DNA of 64,000 nt from Chryseobacterium oryzae (lineage in GTDB: Bacteria > Bacteroidota > Bacteroidia > Flavobacteriales > Weeksellaceae), in the NCBI RefSeq assembly GCF_022811665.1, contig NZ_CP094529.1, forward strand, positions 2,046,001 to 2,110,000. Reading direction: 5' to 3'. The notes beneath the pieces were generated by a model. The model did no database searches. It had not been told where the DNA came from and saw nothing but the letters and a program-made list of their open reading frames with translations. How positions within the stretch are numbered: the first letter of the stretch is position 1; every line of letters begins with the position of its first letter. Both the position numbers and the translations under genes were made by a program. Shown one piece after another: positions 17,728 through 28,200 of this stretch.

Positions 17728-19035
17728 TTATATTCGTTCAATATCTGCACCAATGGCTTTTAATCTGCCGTCAATATTTTCGTACCCTCTGTCGATTTGT
17801 TCAATATTATGAATGATGGATTTCCCTTCAGCCGAAAGAGCAGCAATTAAAAGAGCATTTCCCGCTCTGATATCCGGAGAAACCATTGTAGTACCACGTA
17901 AAGGAGATTCCTGATTGAGACCAATAACGGTAGCTCTATGCGGATCGCACAAAATAATTTGCGCACCCATATCAATAAGTTTATCAACAAAAAACAATCT
18001 TGATTCGAACATTTTCTGGTGAACCAAAAGACTTCCTTTAGCCTGTGTAGCCACTACCAAAATAATAGACAGTAAATCTGGTGTAAATCCTGGCCAAGGT
18101 GCATCTGAAACGGTAAGGATAGAACCATCAATAAATTTCTGAATTTTATAGTGTTCCTGAGCCGGAATATAAATATCGTCCCCACTTTGTTCAAGCTGAA
18201 TACCCAATTTTCTGAACGTATTTGGGATTACACCAAGCTGGTTCCAGTTGACGTTTTTTATGGTGATTTCAGATTTAGTCATAGCTGCAAGACCAATCCA
18301 CGAACCAATTTCTACCATATCAGGAAGCATTGTATGCTCTGTACCATGAAGATTGTTGACACCTTCTACAGTGAGAAGGTTAGATCCAATACCAGAAATA
18401 TTTGCTCCCATCCTGTTTAACATCTTACAAAGCTGTTGTAAATAAGGTTCGCAGGCTGCATTATAAATCCTTGTTTTACCTTTTGCCAAAACTGCAGCCA
18501 TTAAGATATTTGCAGTACCTGTAACAGAAGCTTCTTCCAAAAGAATAAATTTTCCGTTCAGTTCTTTGGCTTTTAAAGAGTAAAATGCTTCTTCGTCATC
18601 ATAATGAAATTCTGCACCCAACTCTACCAACCCCTGAAAATGAGTATCTAATCTTCTTCTACCAATTTTATCACCGCCCGGAGTTGGCATATACGCTTCT
18701 CCGTATCGTGCAAGCATTGGTCCCATCAACATAATTGAACCTCTTAATTTCGCACCGTCTTTTTTGAATTCAGTTGATTTAATATAATCGAAATTAACCT
18801 CATCAGATTTGAAGGTATAATCTCCATGACCGTTTTTAGTCACTTTTACACCAAAATCTCCTAAAATTTCGATAAGCCTGTTTACATCATGTATATCGGG
18901 AATATTTTTAATTCTTACTTCCTCGTCAGTTAACAAAACTGCACATAAAATCTGTAAAGCTTCATTTTTTGCTCCTTGCGGAGTAATTTCGCCTTGCAGT
19001 CTTTTTCCTCCACGTATTTGAAATGTTCCACTCAT
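17728..19035 (-). CDS. murA: UDP-N-acetylglucosamine 1-carboxyvinyltransferase MurA, Cys-to-Asp active-site variant
   Basis: First committed enzyme of peptidoglycan synthesis: transfers enolpyruvate from PEP to UDP-GlcNAc. 435 residues, cytoplasmic. GAKNEALQIL near the start and the loop MPTPGGDKIGRRRLDTHFQG are family hallmarks. In E. coli the loop reads PGGC and the Cys (C115) is the residue alkylated by fosfomycin; here it is Asp122 (codon at 18670-18672). Asp variants are known to be active and fosfomycin-insensitive in other bacteria. The start lies 2 bp after the stop of the DUF4290 gene, indicating one operon. Confidence 0.96.
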   Translation of the reverse strand: MSGTFQIRGGKRLQGEITPQGAKNEALQILCAVLLTDEEVRIKNIPDIHDVNRLIEILGDFGVKVTKNGHGDYTFKSDEVNFDYIKSTEFKKDGAKLRGSIMLMGPMLARYGEAYMPTPGGDKIGRRRLDTHFQGLVELGAEFHYDDEEAFYSLKAKELNGKFILLEEASVTGTANILMAAVLAKGKTRIYNAACEPYLQQLCKMLNRMGANISGIGSNLLTVEGVNNLHGTEHTMLPDMVEIGSWIGLAAMTKSEITIKNVNWNQLGVIPNTFRKLGIQLEQSGDDIYIPAQEHYKIQKFIDGSILTVSDAPWPGFTPDLLSIILVVATQAKGSLLVHQKMFESRLFFVDKLIDMGAQIILCDPHRATVIGLNQESPLRGTTMVSPDIRAGNALLIAALSAEGKSIIHNIEQIDRGYENIDGRLKAIGADIERI

Positions 19036-19037
19036 TA

Positions 19038-19688
19038 CTATCTTCTGTTCTTATGATTGTTGTTATTATTAAATCTTCTTTTAGCAGGTTGGTTTTTATT
19101 GTTGCTATTTTTATTATTATTCCGATTGTTATTATTGGCGTAATAAATTTTACTTTTTTCCAGGCTGTCGATACCGGTAAGATCGAGTCTGTTGTTTGAA
19201 AGCTCTTTCAGGTGACGGAAAATAACATCATCTGTAACATGCTCTTTATTATAGACATTGTAAGACTTTTTCATGTTATTGGCAATCACTTCAATAAGTG
19301 CTTCTTTCTCGTCTCCACTTTCCAATTCTATTGCTTTTTCAATTAATTGGAGAATACTTTTGCCATAAAACTTAAAATCTCCCTGAAGTTTAGGATATTC
19401 CATCCTTTTAGGTTTTTCTGCAAGCTCTTCTCTTGTAGGAAAAGGATAAGGAGAATCTACATCCATATCATAGTTTGCGAGAATAAAAAGATGATCCCAA
19501 AGTTTATGTTTATAGTTTTCTTCGTCTCGAAGTTGCGGGTTTCTCTGCCCCATAAAATCTATTATAGCCATTGCCATTTCGTTTCTCTCTTCACGGTCTG
19601 AAACTTCTTTGCAACGTTCAACAAGCTGTTGTATAATTCTGCCGTATTCCGGCATATTTAGATGTGTTTTTTGGGTATTGTATTCCAT
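19038..19688 (-). CDS. DUF4290 family protein
   Basis: Protein of 216 residues of a family restricted to Bacteroidota, usually found beside murA. I start at the ATG at 19686-19688 (MEYNTQKTHLNMPEYG), three codons after a weaker TTG. The first 175 residues are helical and acidic, with the conserved EYGRIIQQLVE..C and MGQRNPQLRD..N..HKLWDHL segments. The last 35 residues are a low-complexity Asn/Lys/Arg tail, likely disordered and nucleic-acid or surface interacting (inference). A -7-like TATATTTG overlaps the start region at 19695-19702. Function unknown. Confidence 0.85.
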   Translation of the reverse strand: MEYNTQKTHLNMPEYGRIIQQLVERCKEVSDREERNEMAMAIIDFMGQRNPQLRDEENYKHKLWDHLFILANYDMDVDSPYPFPTREELAEKPKRMEYPKLQGDFKFYGKSILQLIEKAIELESGDEKEALIEVIANNMKKSYNVYNKEHVTDDVIFRHLKELSNNRLDLTGIDSLEKSKIYYANNNNRNNNKNSNNKNQPAKRRFNNNNNHKNRR

Positions 19689-19804
19689 AGAATGCAAATA
19701 TATGGATTAATAAAAAAAAGAATTTAAAAACTTTCTTATTTATTGATGATTTAACAGAAAGTTAAGCCTCAATAGAAATCAAACTCCAAAATGTAAACCA
19801 ATTA

Positions 19805-20221
19805 TTAAAACTCAATAAACTTCTTCCTTTGATTATAGTCGGGTACAAAGCATTTTTGATTGGCTAATTTCTTCCTGTTTTTCGATATTACATCATAAAT
19901 ACTGTCTGTAATTTGCTTTGGGAACACGTTTGCAATGAAAGAAATTTTATAAATACCACCTAATAAATTGGCAATTTTAAGCACAGCTTTAGACTTTATC
20001 AAATAGTAATGATTAGGTTTCCAGAGATACAAAGTATTGAATTCGATACTATTTAAAGCCCTTTCTTTTAAAAATTTTTGCCCGAAATCTGACTGTAACG
20101 AAGCAAATAAAAACTCATCTTTCTTATCCTTTTCCAAAATCCATTGTACCCAAAAATTGCAGAATCCACAATCTCCATCGTAAAAAACAACATGTTTTTC
20201 TTGCCAGTTTTGCTCACTCAT
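19805..20221 (-). CDS. DCC-family thiol-disulfide oxidoreductase-like protein (DUF393)
   Basis: Protein of 138 residues with the DUF393 signature: VVFYDGDCGFCNFWVQWIL near the N-terminus, where DxxCxxC resembles a thioredoxin-type redox pair, and later FASLQSDFGQKFL. A thiol redox function is predicted but not proven for the family. It begins directly after the stop of the haem-binding protein gene, so the two are co-transcribed. That pairing suggests a redox role near the membrane (inference). Confidence 0.85.
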   Translation of the reverse strand: MSEQNWQEKHVVFYDGDCGFCNFWVQWILEKDKKDEFLFASLQSDFGQKFLKERALNSIEFNTLYLWKPNHYYLIKSKAVLKIANLLGGIYKISFIANVFPKQITDSIYDVISKNRKKLANQKCFVPDYNQRKKFIEF

Positions 20222-20680
20222 TTATTGCAATTTACGTTTAGTTTCTTCAATCTCTCTTTTGAAATATTGGATAAGTTCTTGTCTTTCGCTATCGCTAAGT
20301 TTCGCATCCTGATGCCCAAGATAATAAGACTCCAATGGCATTTCATGTTTCTCCAACATTTCTACACACTCTTCCATCTTATTAATTTGCCTTTTCGGTT
20401 CATACATAGCAAAAGTGGAAAAATTAAGATGCTTTCTTCCCTCGTTGATATGATTTTTCACCCACCATGAAGCTGGAGCAATATTAGCATACCACGGATA
20501 TTTTGTTTCATCGGAATGACAATCATAGCAAGAATTATTAATAAGTTTAGAAACTTGAGATGGTGTCTTTTTAATCTGCAAAAAATCCATTCCTTTATCT
20601 ACAGGTTTGTTCGTTTTATCTATCGGAAAAAACTGTATTATGATGAACGCAACCAATATAACGACAAGTATTTTTTTCAT
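20222..20680 (-). CDS. Haem-binding domain protein with a CxxCH motif, membrane-anchored
   Basis: Protein of 152 residues. The N-terminal helix KILVVILVAFIIIQFFPI anchors it in the membrane. The motif SCYDCHSDETKYPWY holds a c-type haem attachment site (CYDCH), and IAPASWWVKNHINEGRKHLNFS is typical of the flavobacterial haem-binding domain family. It should carry one covalently bound haem on the periplasmic side. It is the first gene of a two-gene unit with the DCC protein and is the last chromosomal gene before the integrated island. Confidence 0.86.
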   Translation of the reverse strand: MKKILVVILVAFIIIQFFPIDKTNKPVDKGMDFLQIKKTPSQVSKLINNSCYDCHSDETKYPWYANIAPASWWVKNHINEGRKHLNFSTFAMYEPKRQINKMEECVEMLEKHEMPLESYYLGHQDAKLSDSERQELIQYFKREIEETKRKLQ

Positions 20681-20870
20681 GAAATAGATTTTTTAGATTT
20701 TTTTTAATAATTTCAAAATTAATGTTCAAAAAAACATACTAAATATAGCTGATTTTTTTGTTTGAAGAGCTATTTGTAGAAATAATTATATAATTAAAAA
20801 CCAAAAATTATCAGAAAATGTCAATTAATGTATTATCATTTAGTTGTATTATGAGGCTTAGAAAATGACG

Positions 20871-20886
20871 ATTATTTCCCGATACA
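20871..20886 (+). repeat. Left attachment repeat (displaced mnmE 3' end)
   Basis: ATTATTTCCCGATACA, identical to 43918-43933 at the true 3' end of mnmE. Read on the minus strand it encodes Cys-Ile-Gly-Lys-stop, the MnmE C-terminus. It marks the left boundary of the integrated element. Confidence 0.85.
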
Positions 20887-20953
20887 GTATTTAAAGAAGT
20901 GGTTATTAATGGTGGTTTACACAATACAAGGTGTACAAAAGTGGTACAGGATT

Positions 20954-20978
20954 AAGATGCTGCAACATCTTTTTTTTC
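20954..20978 (+). terminator. Terminator-like hairpin near the left end
   Basis: AAGATG and CATCTT flank a 6-nt loop and are followed by a run of T. It may block transcription entering the island. Confidence 0.55.
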
Positions 20979-21060
20979 TACTTTTTCGCACGAATCTCGT
21001 CGCGCTAAACAATTGCAAACCAATGCTTTAAAGTTTTTTATGATAAATTTAAAAATACAT

Positions 21061-21077
21061 TTGTACTACTTCTGTAC
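21061..21077 (+). repeat. Arm-type repeat, left copy
   Basis: TTGTACTACTTCTGTAC, present in inverted orientation at 43808-43824 at the other end of the island. It is a candidate integrase arm-binding site. Confidence 0.7.
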
Positions 21078-21485
21078 ACCTTAAACCTTGTAACTTGCAG
21101 TAAACTAAATACTTAACACTTCCCGAATACTACAGTGATAATTGATAGATTTCGCCAGTACAACTCAATTTTCACTAATTGTGTAGGACGAAATAATTTA
21201 CAGTTTTTACATTATAGCTCAAATTTCTATCAAATATTTTAATCAATTATGAACACAATCTTTCAACCAAATCCTCCTGTATAAACTCCAGTTGCGAACG
21301 TCTCTCACGGATATTATCAACTATTTTTATTGTATTTTGATTAGAAAATAAATAATATAATAATATCTATTATTACTAAGTAATAAATAATATCACTGTA
21401 TTACAAAATATATTGAATTTATTGTTCCAACTTACCTATCGTCGAATCATTTTTTACTGTTTGACACTATAAAATTAATTCAGTC

Positions 21486-21507
21486 TTTTTTGAGTTGTTA
21501 CTCAAAA
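21486..21507 (-). terminator. Terminator of the hsd-KAP-mcr operon
   Basis: TTTTGAGT and ACTCAAAA form an 8-bp perfect stem with a TGTT loop. It lies 4 bp after the mcrC stop and is followed by further T on the minus strand. Confidence 0.75.
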
Positions 21508-21511
21508 TGAG

Positions 21512-22744
21512 TTAAAGCAAATCAACAAGATGTTTTCCAATTGATTCGTCCAGTTTCCCTTCAACATTAAATATAGAAATCCTTCCCAAACCGCATTGAT
21601 GATTTGGATCTTCTTTTATCTGAACAAAAGATTTAAAATCATTTAGATTGTTATTGTTTGAAGGATAAAGCAAAAGTGATCTTTTACTTTTCCAGTATTC
21701 GTTGTACACATACATCTGTCTCAAATCATGAGTATTAGGTTGAGACTGATCGATATTTTTCCACTTGGTATCAATAATTAAAACTATATCATTATCTTTT
21801 TCTATTACAATATCAGGACGAATGGTAATACCATTCCAAAATAGCTTTGAATTTTGACCGTAGACTGCAATATCATTATCCTGACATGCTTGTTTTAATC
21901 TTACCAGAACATATTCTTCCCAAAGACTGTTCATATCAAAAAGCAATGCCAGCATCTTTTCAGAACCACTTGAAATGTTGGGAGCATAGTTCAGAATAAT
22001 TAATCTAGCGATGGCTAATGCATTTTCATACGGAGCTGACTTTCTCGATTTTAGAATTCTCGTAAAAGTATTTTCATTGGCGTTGATAGATTTTACTTCA
22101 GGAAAATTGAGCTGTACCGTCTTGCATTTGCTGTACAGATAATTGCCTTTTGATAGAGTCGAAATAATTTCTAAAGCTTGACCTAAGATTTGGTGAATCA
22201 AATGGTCTTTATCATACACCTGATGCGTAGTGTAGAATCTTTCTTTATGAACAAGATTTTTATTGATATGACCTGCAAATTCGAGTTTTCCTTTCAATGC
22301 TTTTACATTTCCTGTTTCTTTATAATATTGCTTGATTAATCCTTGATGTATCAACAATTGCACTTCATTCAGAAACCATTCGAAATAAATATCTAATAAG
22401 TGGATAGATTGTCTAGAAACATTCGCCTGACCTACCTGTTGAATGTTCAGTTTTTTAGTGACACGCAACATTTCTATTAATACCTTTTGCCACTTTGTTT
22501 TGTTTTCCTGATCTTCAGATTCGTAACGGTCAATCTTGGGAAGGATTTCAATAGTCAGATTGTCAACCTGAATGACGCCAACAAACTGCTTAAATCTTAC
22601 TCCATTATGACTCAAATCAAAATATTTGTTACTATGTAAAACATTTAATTTTGAGAGAGCTACAAAATGTCGTTGTTCAAAATCACTGCTTCCAATAGGT
22701 AAGAAGCTGTACTCAAAAACTTGAATGGTATTTTTCTTCAGCAT
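21512..22744 (-). CDS. mcrC: McrC-like nuclease subunit of a McrBC type IV restriction system
   Basis: Partner nuclease of the McrB GTPase; McrBC cuts DNA carrying modified cytosine. 410 residues. The N-terminal half has the McrC DNA-binding/bridging pattern (FDLSHNGVRFKQFVGVIQV..LTIEILPKI). The PD-(D/E)xK site is near the C-terminus: RPDIVIEK followed by LIIDTKWK gives Asp, Asp and Lys in the right spacing. It lies 2 bp after mcrB and ends the six-gene operon. All catalytic residues look intact, so restriction of modified phage DNA is expected. Confidence 0.9.
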   Translation of the reverse strand: MLKKNTIQVFEYSFLPIGSSDFEQRHFVALSKLNVLHSNKYFDLSHNGVRFKQFVGVIQVDNLTIEILPKIDRYESEDQENKTKWQKVLIEMLRVTKKLNIQQVGQANVSRQSIHLLDIYFEWFLNEVQLLIHQGLIKQYYKETGNVKALKGKLEFAGHINKNLVHKERFYTTHQVYDKDHLIHQILGQALEIISTLSKGNYLYSKCKTVQLNFPEVKSINANENTFTRILKSRKSAPYENALAIARLIILNYAPNISSGSEKMLALLFDMNSLWEEYVLVRLKQACQDNDIAVYGQNSKLFWNGITIRPDIVIEKDNDIVLIIDTKWKNIDQSQPNTHDLRQMYVYNEYWKSKRSLLLYPSNNNNLNDFKSFVQIKEDPNHQCGLGRISIFNVEGKLDESIGKHLVDLL

Positions 22745-22746
22745 TT

Positions 22747-25182
22747 TTAAGCAAGCAATGTCTCCAATGCAATATCAAAATTAAACGCGTCATCCTCAAA
22801 CGGAATTAATTCATAAGACTTCAAGATTTCAATTTCATTTCTTGTCTCAAACTCAGCAAATATGTTTTGAGTATTGATTTTAGAAATTTCTTTTTCACGA
22901 ACAAATCCTTTTCCAAGAATCAGTCCGATTTTACCATAATCATTGTAAAAATATTCTTGAAGTAAGGGAATAATTTCGTTTTTAAAAGACTTTTTGAAAT
23001 CTTCTTTAATGAAATAAGAATGCCCAAGTGTGTAATTTTTATCTAACAACAACTCGATTCTTTGATTAATCTTCTCCATAATATCAACTCTCAAGTAGTC
23101 TATGAATTCTTTCTGTTCTACAACTTTCAATTCTGGCATCATTTCAATGAAACTAAATCTTCTCCTAAGTGCTGTGTCCAAAGCTTCTACACTTCTATCC
23201 GCAGTATTCATCGTCCCTATGATATATAAATTAGATGGGATACCAAAATCTCTTTTGGAATAGGGTAATTTTATTTTAAGTTCATTCTTTGCTCCTAGTC
23301 TTTTATCTTCTTCAATAAGAGTGATTAATTCCCCAAAGATAGCAGAGACATTCCCTCGATTGATCTCATCTATAAAAATAGCATAATTACTATCTGGATC
23401 TGCAGTGGCTTTCAAACATAATTTTTTGAATATTCCATCTTTAATCTCAAAACCTAATTCTGTTTCATCCTCTTCTAATCTGGGTTTTATTCCTTCAATA
23501 AAGTCTTCATAGCTGAATGACTGGTGAAAAGTAACAAAATCATAATTTTTAACCAATGTTTCTGCATTTCCAATAAAATTCTGAGTAGAGTTTAAAATTT
23601 CAGAGGCTTCCGGATAATATTGGTTCAATAGCTCAACATCAATTGTCCAATTTGAATCTTCATCCTTACTAAAATAAAGTGGTTCTGATCTATCTCTTAC
23701 TTTTACATTTGGACATTCTAAGATTGTGTGACTTTGCAATTGTCTCCATATAGTAGGTCTCACATTATTGGAATTAGATAACTTTTCTTTAATTTTTACT
23801 AACTCGTGATCATATATTGTATTGACTTTAGCAGTTTCTAAATCTAGTAATGCAATGCTTATTACTTGCCACCAACTCAATTCTGATACTAAATTTTCAA
23901 GAAATTGATCTCTTGATAATGATGAGCCTTTAAGCGTAAATTTATCAAAAAATTCATTTTGGAGTCTATGAGTCTTTCCTGTTCCAGGTGGACCATATAA
24001 AATTTGATTTAAATTGTCGTTGTCCATAATATTCGACTTACTGTCATTTGAGATTGTGTTGTTTTTTGATACTGTCAAAGAATCTATCAGACTAAATGTA
24101 TCACTATAACCTTCTTTTACCTTTTGAATCGTGTCGGCAGTAGCAATATTAAAACCTGACCAGTCACCTATTGCATTATTCAATTTTCTCTGTGATTTGT
24201 TAATCCAGACAATTTTAATCACTTTATCTTCAGCATAACCATTTTCTAAATATTCGTTATTAAGAATTACACCTATGCCGGCCATATTTTTGGTTCCTCT
24301 TCTGACTATAACTATATTACCATCAAATACTTTATCTAAAGGATATTCACCACCTCGTGTTTTATGATCTCCTGAACTACCAGCACGAACCTCATTGTTG
24401 CGGACAAAATCATCGTAATAATCATTGTGCTTTTGCCCATCAACCATTGTGCTGATTTGGCAGAAGTTTTTCTTTAAAGCATGTTGTTTTTCTTTGCCCG
24501 TAAACTGACTAAGAAATAGATTTACTTCATAAGGGTAACAATTTGGAAATTTCTCTTTGTAGAATTCGAGTAGTTGTTCATATTTTGCAAGTCCTATATT
24601 ATTAATTTCTTTCCCAATATTTGTTGAAGTTGGAAGTAGTGTAGCTGTTCTTTCATCAATAGGTAAAAACTTTTCAGCATTTATCAAAAATAATGTCTGT
24701 GTTAGTTTTACAACACCAACATTGATTATTGATAGTATATTTTTAAATTGTTCGTTATTAAGATTTCTATCATTTATAGCATCTGAAAATAATCCCCAGA
24801 TGATATCTACAGAAATACTAATTCCATCATTATCAATATATTCTCCTTTTTTATAATATAAACTTTTTGTTTGAGGCGTTGGCGTAGGAAAGTGCCAATC
24901 TGTTGGCAAATCTATATCTAAAGAAAAAGCATCTATACAATTTTGAAAACTTACAACTCTTTGATTTTTTGTATTTTTTTGTGCCAGTGTATATACAAAC
25001 GATAACGGATCTACTTCCGGGTTCGTATATATTGGATGGGTTTCACCAAATACATCTTTGGCTTTTTCTTTTAAGAGTATATTTCTTTTTTCTTTATCTT
25101 GACCAATCAGATCTATTGCTTTACAAACTGATTTGAAAAAATCAACCCAATCATATAATTTTACATTTTTAAATTCTTTCAT
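22747..25182 (-). CDS. mcrB: McrB-like AAA+ GTPase with N-terminal modified-DNA reader region
   Basis: Motor subunit of the type IV restriction system, 811 residues. The AAA+ core starts about residue 390: Walker A GPPGTGKT (397-404), Walker B AIFIDEINRGN (601-611), the McrB signature GTMNTADRS (656-664), and the Arg finger region RRRF. The N-terminal 390 residues are unlike E. coli McrB. They contain a beta-rich piece at about 285-350 (GNIVIVRRGTKNMAGIG..IKIVWINKS) that resembles EVE/PUA-like readers of modified bases (inference). It follows hsdR by 24 bp. Base composition is much more AT-rich than in hsdR. Confidence 0.9.
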   Translation of the reverse strand: MKEFKNVKLYDWVDFFKSVCKAIDLIGQDKEKRNILLKEKAKDVFGETHPIYTNPEVDPLSFVYTLAQKNTKNQRVVSFQNCIDAFSLDIDLPTDWHFPTPTPQTKSLYYKKGEYIDNDGISISVDIIWGLFSDAINDRNLNNEQFKNILSIINVGVVKLTQTLFLINAEKFLPIDERTATLLPTSTNIGKEINNIGLAKYEQLLEFYKEKFPNCYPYEVNLFLSQFTGKEKQHALKKNFCQISTMVDGQKHNDYYDDFVRNNEVRAGSSGDHKTRGGEYPLDKVFDGNIVIVRRGTKNMAGIGVILNNEYLENGYAEDKVIKIVWINKSQRKLNNAIGDWSGFNIATADTIQKVKEGYSDTFSLIDSLTVSKNNTISNDSKSNIMDNDNLNQILYGPPGTGKTHRLQNEFFDKFTLKGSSLSRDQFLENLVSELSWWQVISIALLDLETAKVNTIYDHELVKIKEKLSNSNNVRPTIWRQLQSHTILECPNVKVRDRSEPLYFSKDEDSNWTIDVELLNQYYPEASEILNSTQNFIGNAETLVKNYDFVTFHQSFSYEDFIEGIKPRLEEDETELGFEIKDGIFKKLCLKATADPDSNYAIFIDEINRGNVSAIFGELITLIEEDKRLGAKNELKIKLPYSKRDFGIPSNLYIIGTMNTADRSVEALDTALRRRFSFIEMMPELKVVEQKEFIDYLRVDIMEKINQRIELLLDKNYTLGHSYFIKEDFKKSFKNEIIPLLQEYFYNDYGKIGLILGKGFVREKEISKINTQNIFAEFETRNEIEILKSYELIPFEDDAFNFDIALETLLA

Positions 25183-25206
25183 ACTAATTAAAATAACTCA
25201 CATTAA

Positions 25207-28200
25207 CTACCTATTCCTCTTAAAATTCTCCGCCTGCTCCAGCACATTCTTATACACCTCATCCTGCGTGATCGGCGGATAGCCAAACTCGTGCAGCTTC
25301 ACAATGATTTCCATTTTCAATTGCGCTTTGATGTCATCCCTGTCGCTCCAATCCGGAAATCTGGCAGTGTCATCTACAATCTTTTTAATTTCTCTGGCGA
25401 GCTCCAGCATTTTGTCTTTGTCGAACTCAAAACCATATTGCTTGCAGATCATATCCAGAATGTCGTAAAACGCTTTTTCTTCGTAGTCAATGCCTAAGTC
25501 TTCAAAAGAAGCCATTTCAGTACGCAATTTTAGAATCAGGTCGAGAATTTGTTCCGAAGTATCCGCTTGGATACCATCGTAATCCAGCAGGTCGGCTTCG
25601 CTTCGTTCGTTGTAGCTGTTGATAATTTTTTGTAGCCTTTCAGAAAATTCGATGCCTTTCACCTTGTTTACCTTTTTGAAATCAGAGATCGCCTGGTTCA
25701 GCAGTCTTTCCAATATTTTAATCTTGGTATTCGGCAGTTCAAGGGCGTCGATTTTTTCTAAAAACTTATCGTTGAACAGATCTATCGCATTGGCTTTGTT
25801 GTCATCCAGTTTAAAGATTTCTTCCACGCCTTCCGAGACGATGGCATCTTCTACCATTTTGCTCACTTTGGCATTCATCTGTGCCGTGTCGGGAGCTTCG
25901 CCTTTGGTCAGTTTGACGACAATCGATTTAATGGCAAAGTAAAAATGGATCTCATCGGTTTCTTTGTCATTAAAGATTTCCGAACCGCAGGTTAAGTTGT
26001 AAGCGGCCTTCAATTTTTTCGTGACATCCACAAAGAACTTTTCCGACTTTTCGGTGAGCAATACCAATTCAGAGGCACGGTTCAGACAATGCAACTGCTC
26101 AACGAGCGAACCTTTGAAATAATCCGTGGTATCAAACTGATAGAAAAACTGTCGCAGTAAATCCAACTGGTCTTTTACAATAATCACCGCCTTATCAAGG
26201 TCTTCAAAATCATCGGCTGCAGTCGTGTTATTGAATAATCCCAAAGCGTGATTCAGATTTTTCTTAATGCCAATGTAATCGACCACTAGGCCTTTATCCT
26301 TACCTTCAAACTTTCTGTTCACACGGGAAATCGTCTGAATCAAATTATGCGTTTGCAAAGGCTTATCGATGTAGATCGTGTCCAAAAACGGAACATCAAA
26401 ACCAGTGAGCCACATATCCACAACGATAGCTATTTTAAAGTTGGAATGGATCTGTTTAAACTGTCTGTCCAGTTCTTTTCGGTCTTCTTTATTGCCGAGC
26501 AGATTCCACAAACTCTCTTCGTCATCTTTGTTTCGGGTCATCACCATTTTGATGCGCTCGATGGGTTTGATGTCTTTCTGCTCTTTTTCGCTAAGGTTTT
26601 CTGCAACACTTTTTTCACTCCATTCGGGTCTTAGCCTGATGATTTCTTTATAAAGTTTATAGGCAATTTCACGTGAGGCACAAACGAACATGACCTTTCC
26701 GGCAACGGTCGCTTTCTCCTCGATTCGTTTTTCATAATGCGTAATGAAATCCTGTGCAATCGCTTCAATTCTTCCAGGATCGCCCAAAATCACTTCCATT
26801 CTGGCAATGGCTTTCTGGCTGGCTTCCACGTGGTATTCCGAAGCGCCTTCTCCTACAGCGTTTTGATAATACTGTTCAATTTCCACCACTTTTGAATGGT
26901 TCAGATTAACCTTGGCAGCACGACCTTCATAAACCAACCGAACCGTAATCTCATCCACCACCGATTCAAACATGGTGTAGGAATCTACCACAGGACCAAA
27001 GACATCCAGAGTCTTATCAATCGGCGTTCCCGTAAATCCTACATACGTCGCATTGGGAAGAGAATCGTGAAGGTATTTGGCAAAGCCGTATGATTTTTTC
27101 ACACCATCTTCATCGACGCGGACTTTCAAATCCAGATTCACCTGTGAGCGGTGGGCTTCGTCGGAAATACAGATGATATTGGTGCGATCACTTAAAATCT
27201 CGCTGTCCTCTGCAAATTTCTGGACGGTCGTCAGAAAAACGCCGCCACTTTCCCTGCCCCGCAATCTGGTACGAAGATCGGCTCTGCTTTCTATGTTGAT
27301 AATATTTTCATCGCCAATAAAATCCTTGGCGTTGGTAAAATCTCTTGACAGTTGGTCATCCAGATCGGTACGGTCGGAGATGATAATGATGGTCGGACTT
27401 GCCAATTGCGTGGAACGCATCAGCAGTCTCGACAGGTAAAGCATCGTATAACTTTTCCCGCAACCTGTTGCTCCGAAATAGGTTCCGCCTTTTCCGTCGC
27501 CTTCCGGTTTTCGGTGCTTTTGGATATTGTCAAACAGTTTGTTGGCAGCATAATACTGCGGATAGCGGCACAGGATCTTTTCTTCTTTTTTAGTCGTATC
27601 GGGAAACCAAATGAAATGATGCAAAATATCACAAAGCCTTTCCCTGTTCAGCATTCCGTGGACAATGGATGTGGCGGTATGAATGCCCGTCAGTGCTTTC
27701 TTTTCTTCACCTGTTATTTTGTGCCAACCATAGAAGAAATCGTAAGGCGCAAACAGAGAACCTGCTTTGTTGTTCACGCCATCGCTGATGATGCAGAACG
27801 CATTGTATTTCATCAGTTCCGGAATATCTCTTTTATAACGCTTGGTTAATTGTTCGTATGCATTAAAAATTGTAACGTTTTCTTCAATCAAAGTTTTAAA
27901 CTCAAAAACCACCACCGGAATCCCGTTGATATACAGAATCAAATCGGGAATGCGCAGTTCTTTTCCCTGAATCTCCAGCTGGTTCACAATCTTAAAGCAA
28001 TTGGTTTCCAGAATACTGGTTGAATCAAAATCTATATAACGAATGTGTAAATCTTTTTTAGCAGGATTGTTTCTCTTAAAAATCAGACCGTCTGCCAAGA
28101 GTTTGCTAATGTATTTATTGCTGTCATACAGATTAGATGAAGGTTGGTACGCCAGTTCATTGATAAGGCTTTCCAGCTCTACCGCTTCCAAATCAGGATA

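Larger units (their letters stand above)
20681..21511. other. Non-coding left end of the island
   Basis: 831 bp without a convincing gene. It holds the upstream region of the haem-protein gene, the left att repeat (20871-20886), GTGTACAAAAGTGGTACAG (20931-20949), a terminator-like hairpin (20954-20978), the arm-type repeat TTGTACTACTTCTGTAC (21061-21077), and AT-rich filler up to the mcrC terminator. Confidence 0.6.

Noticed and set aside
20871..20886. A tRNA gene as the integration site
   Set aside because: No tRNA cloverleaf was found at either boundary; the repeat encodes the last codons of mnmE instead.
26347..27849. Several long open frames on the plus strand inside hsdR
   Set aside because: They are antisense to a clear HsdR protein, have no homology features or promoters, and arise from its higher GC content.
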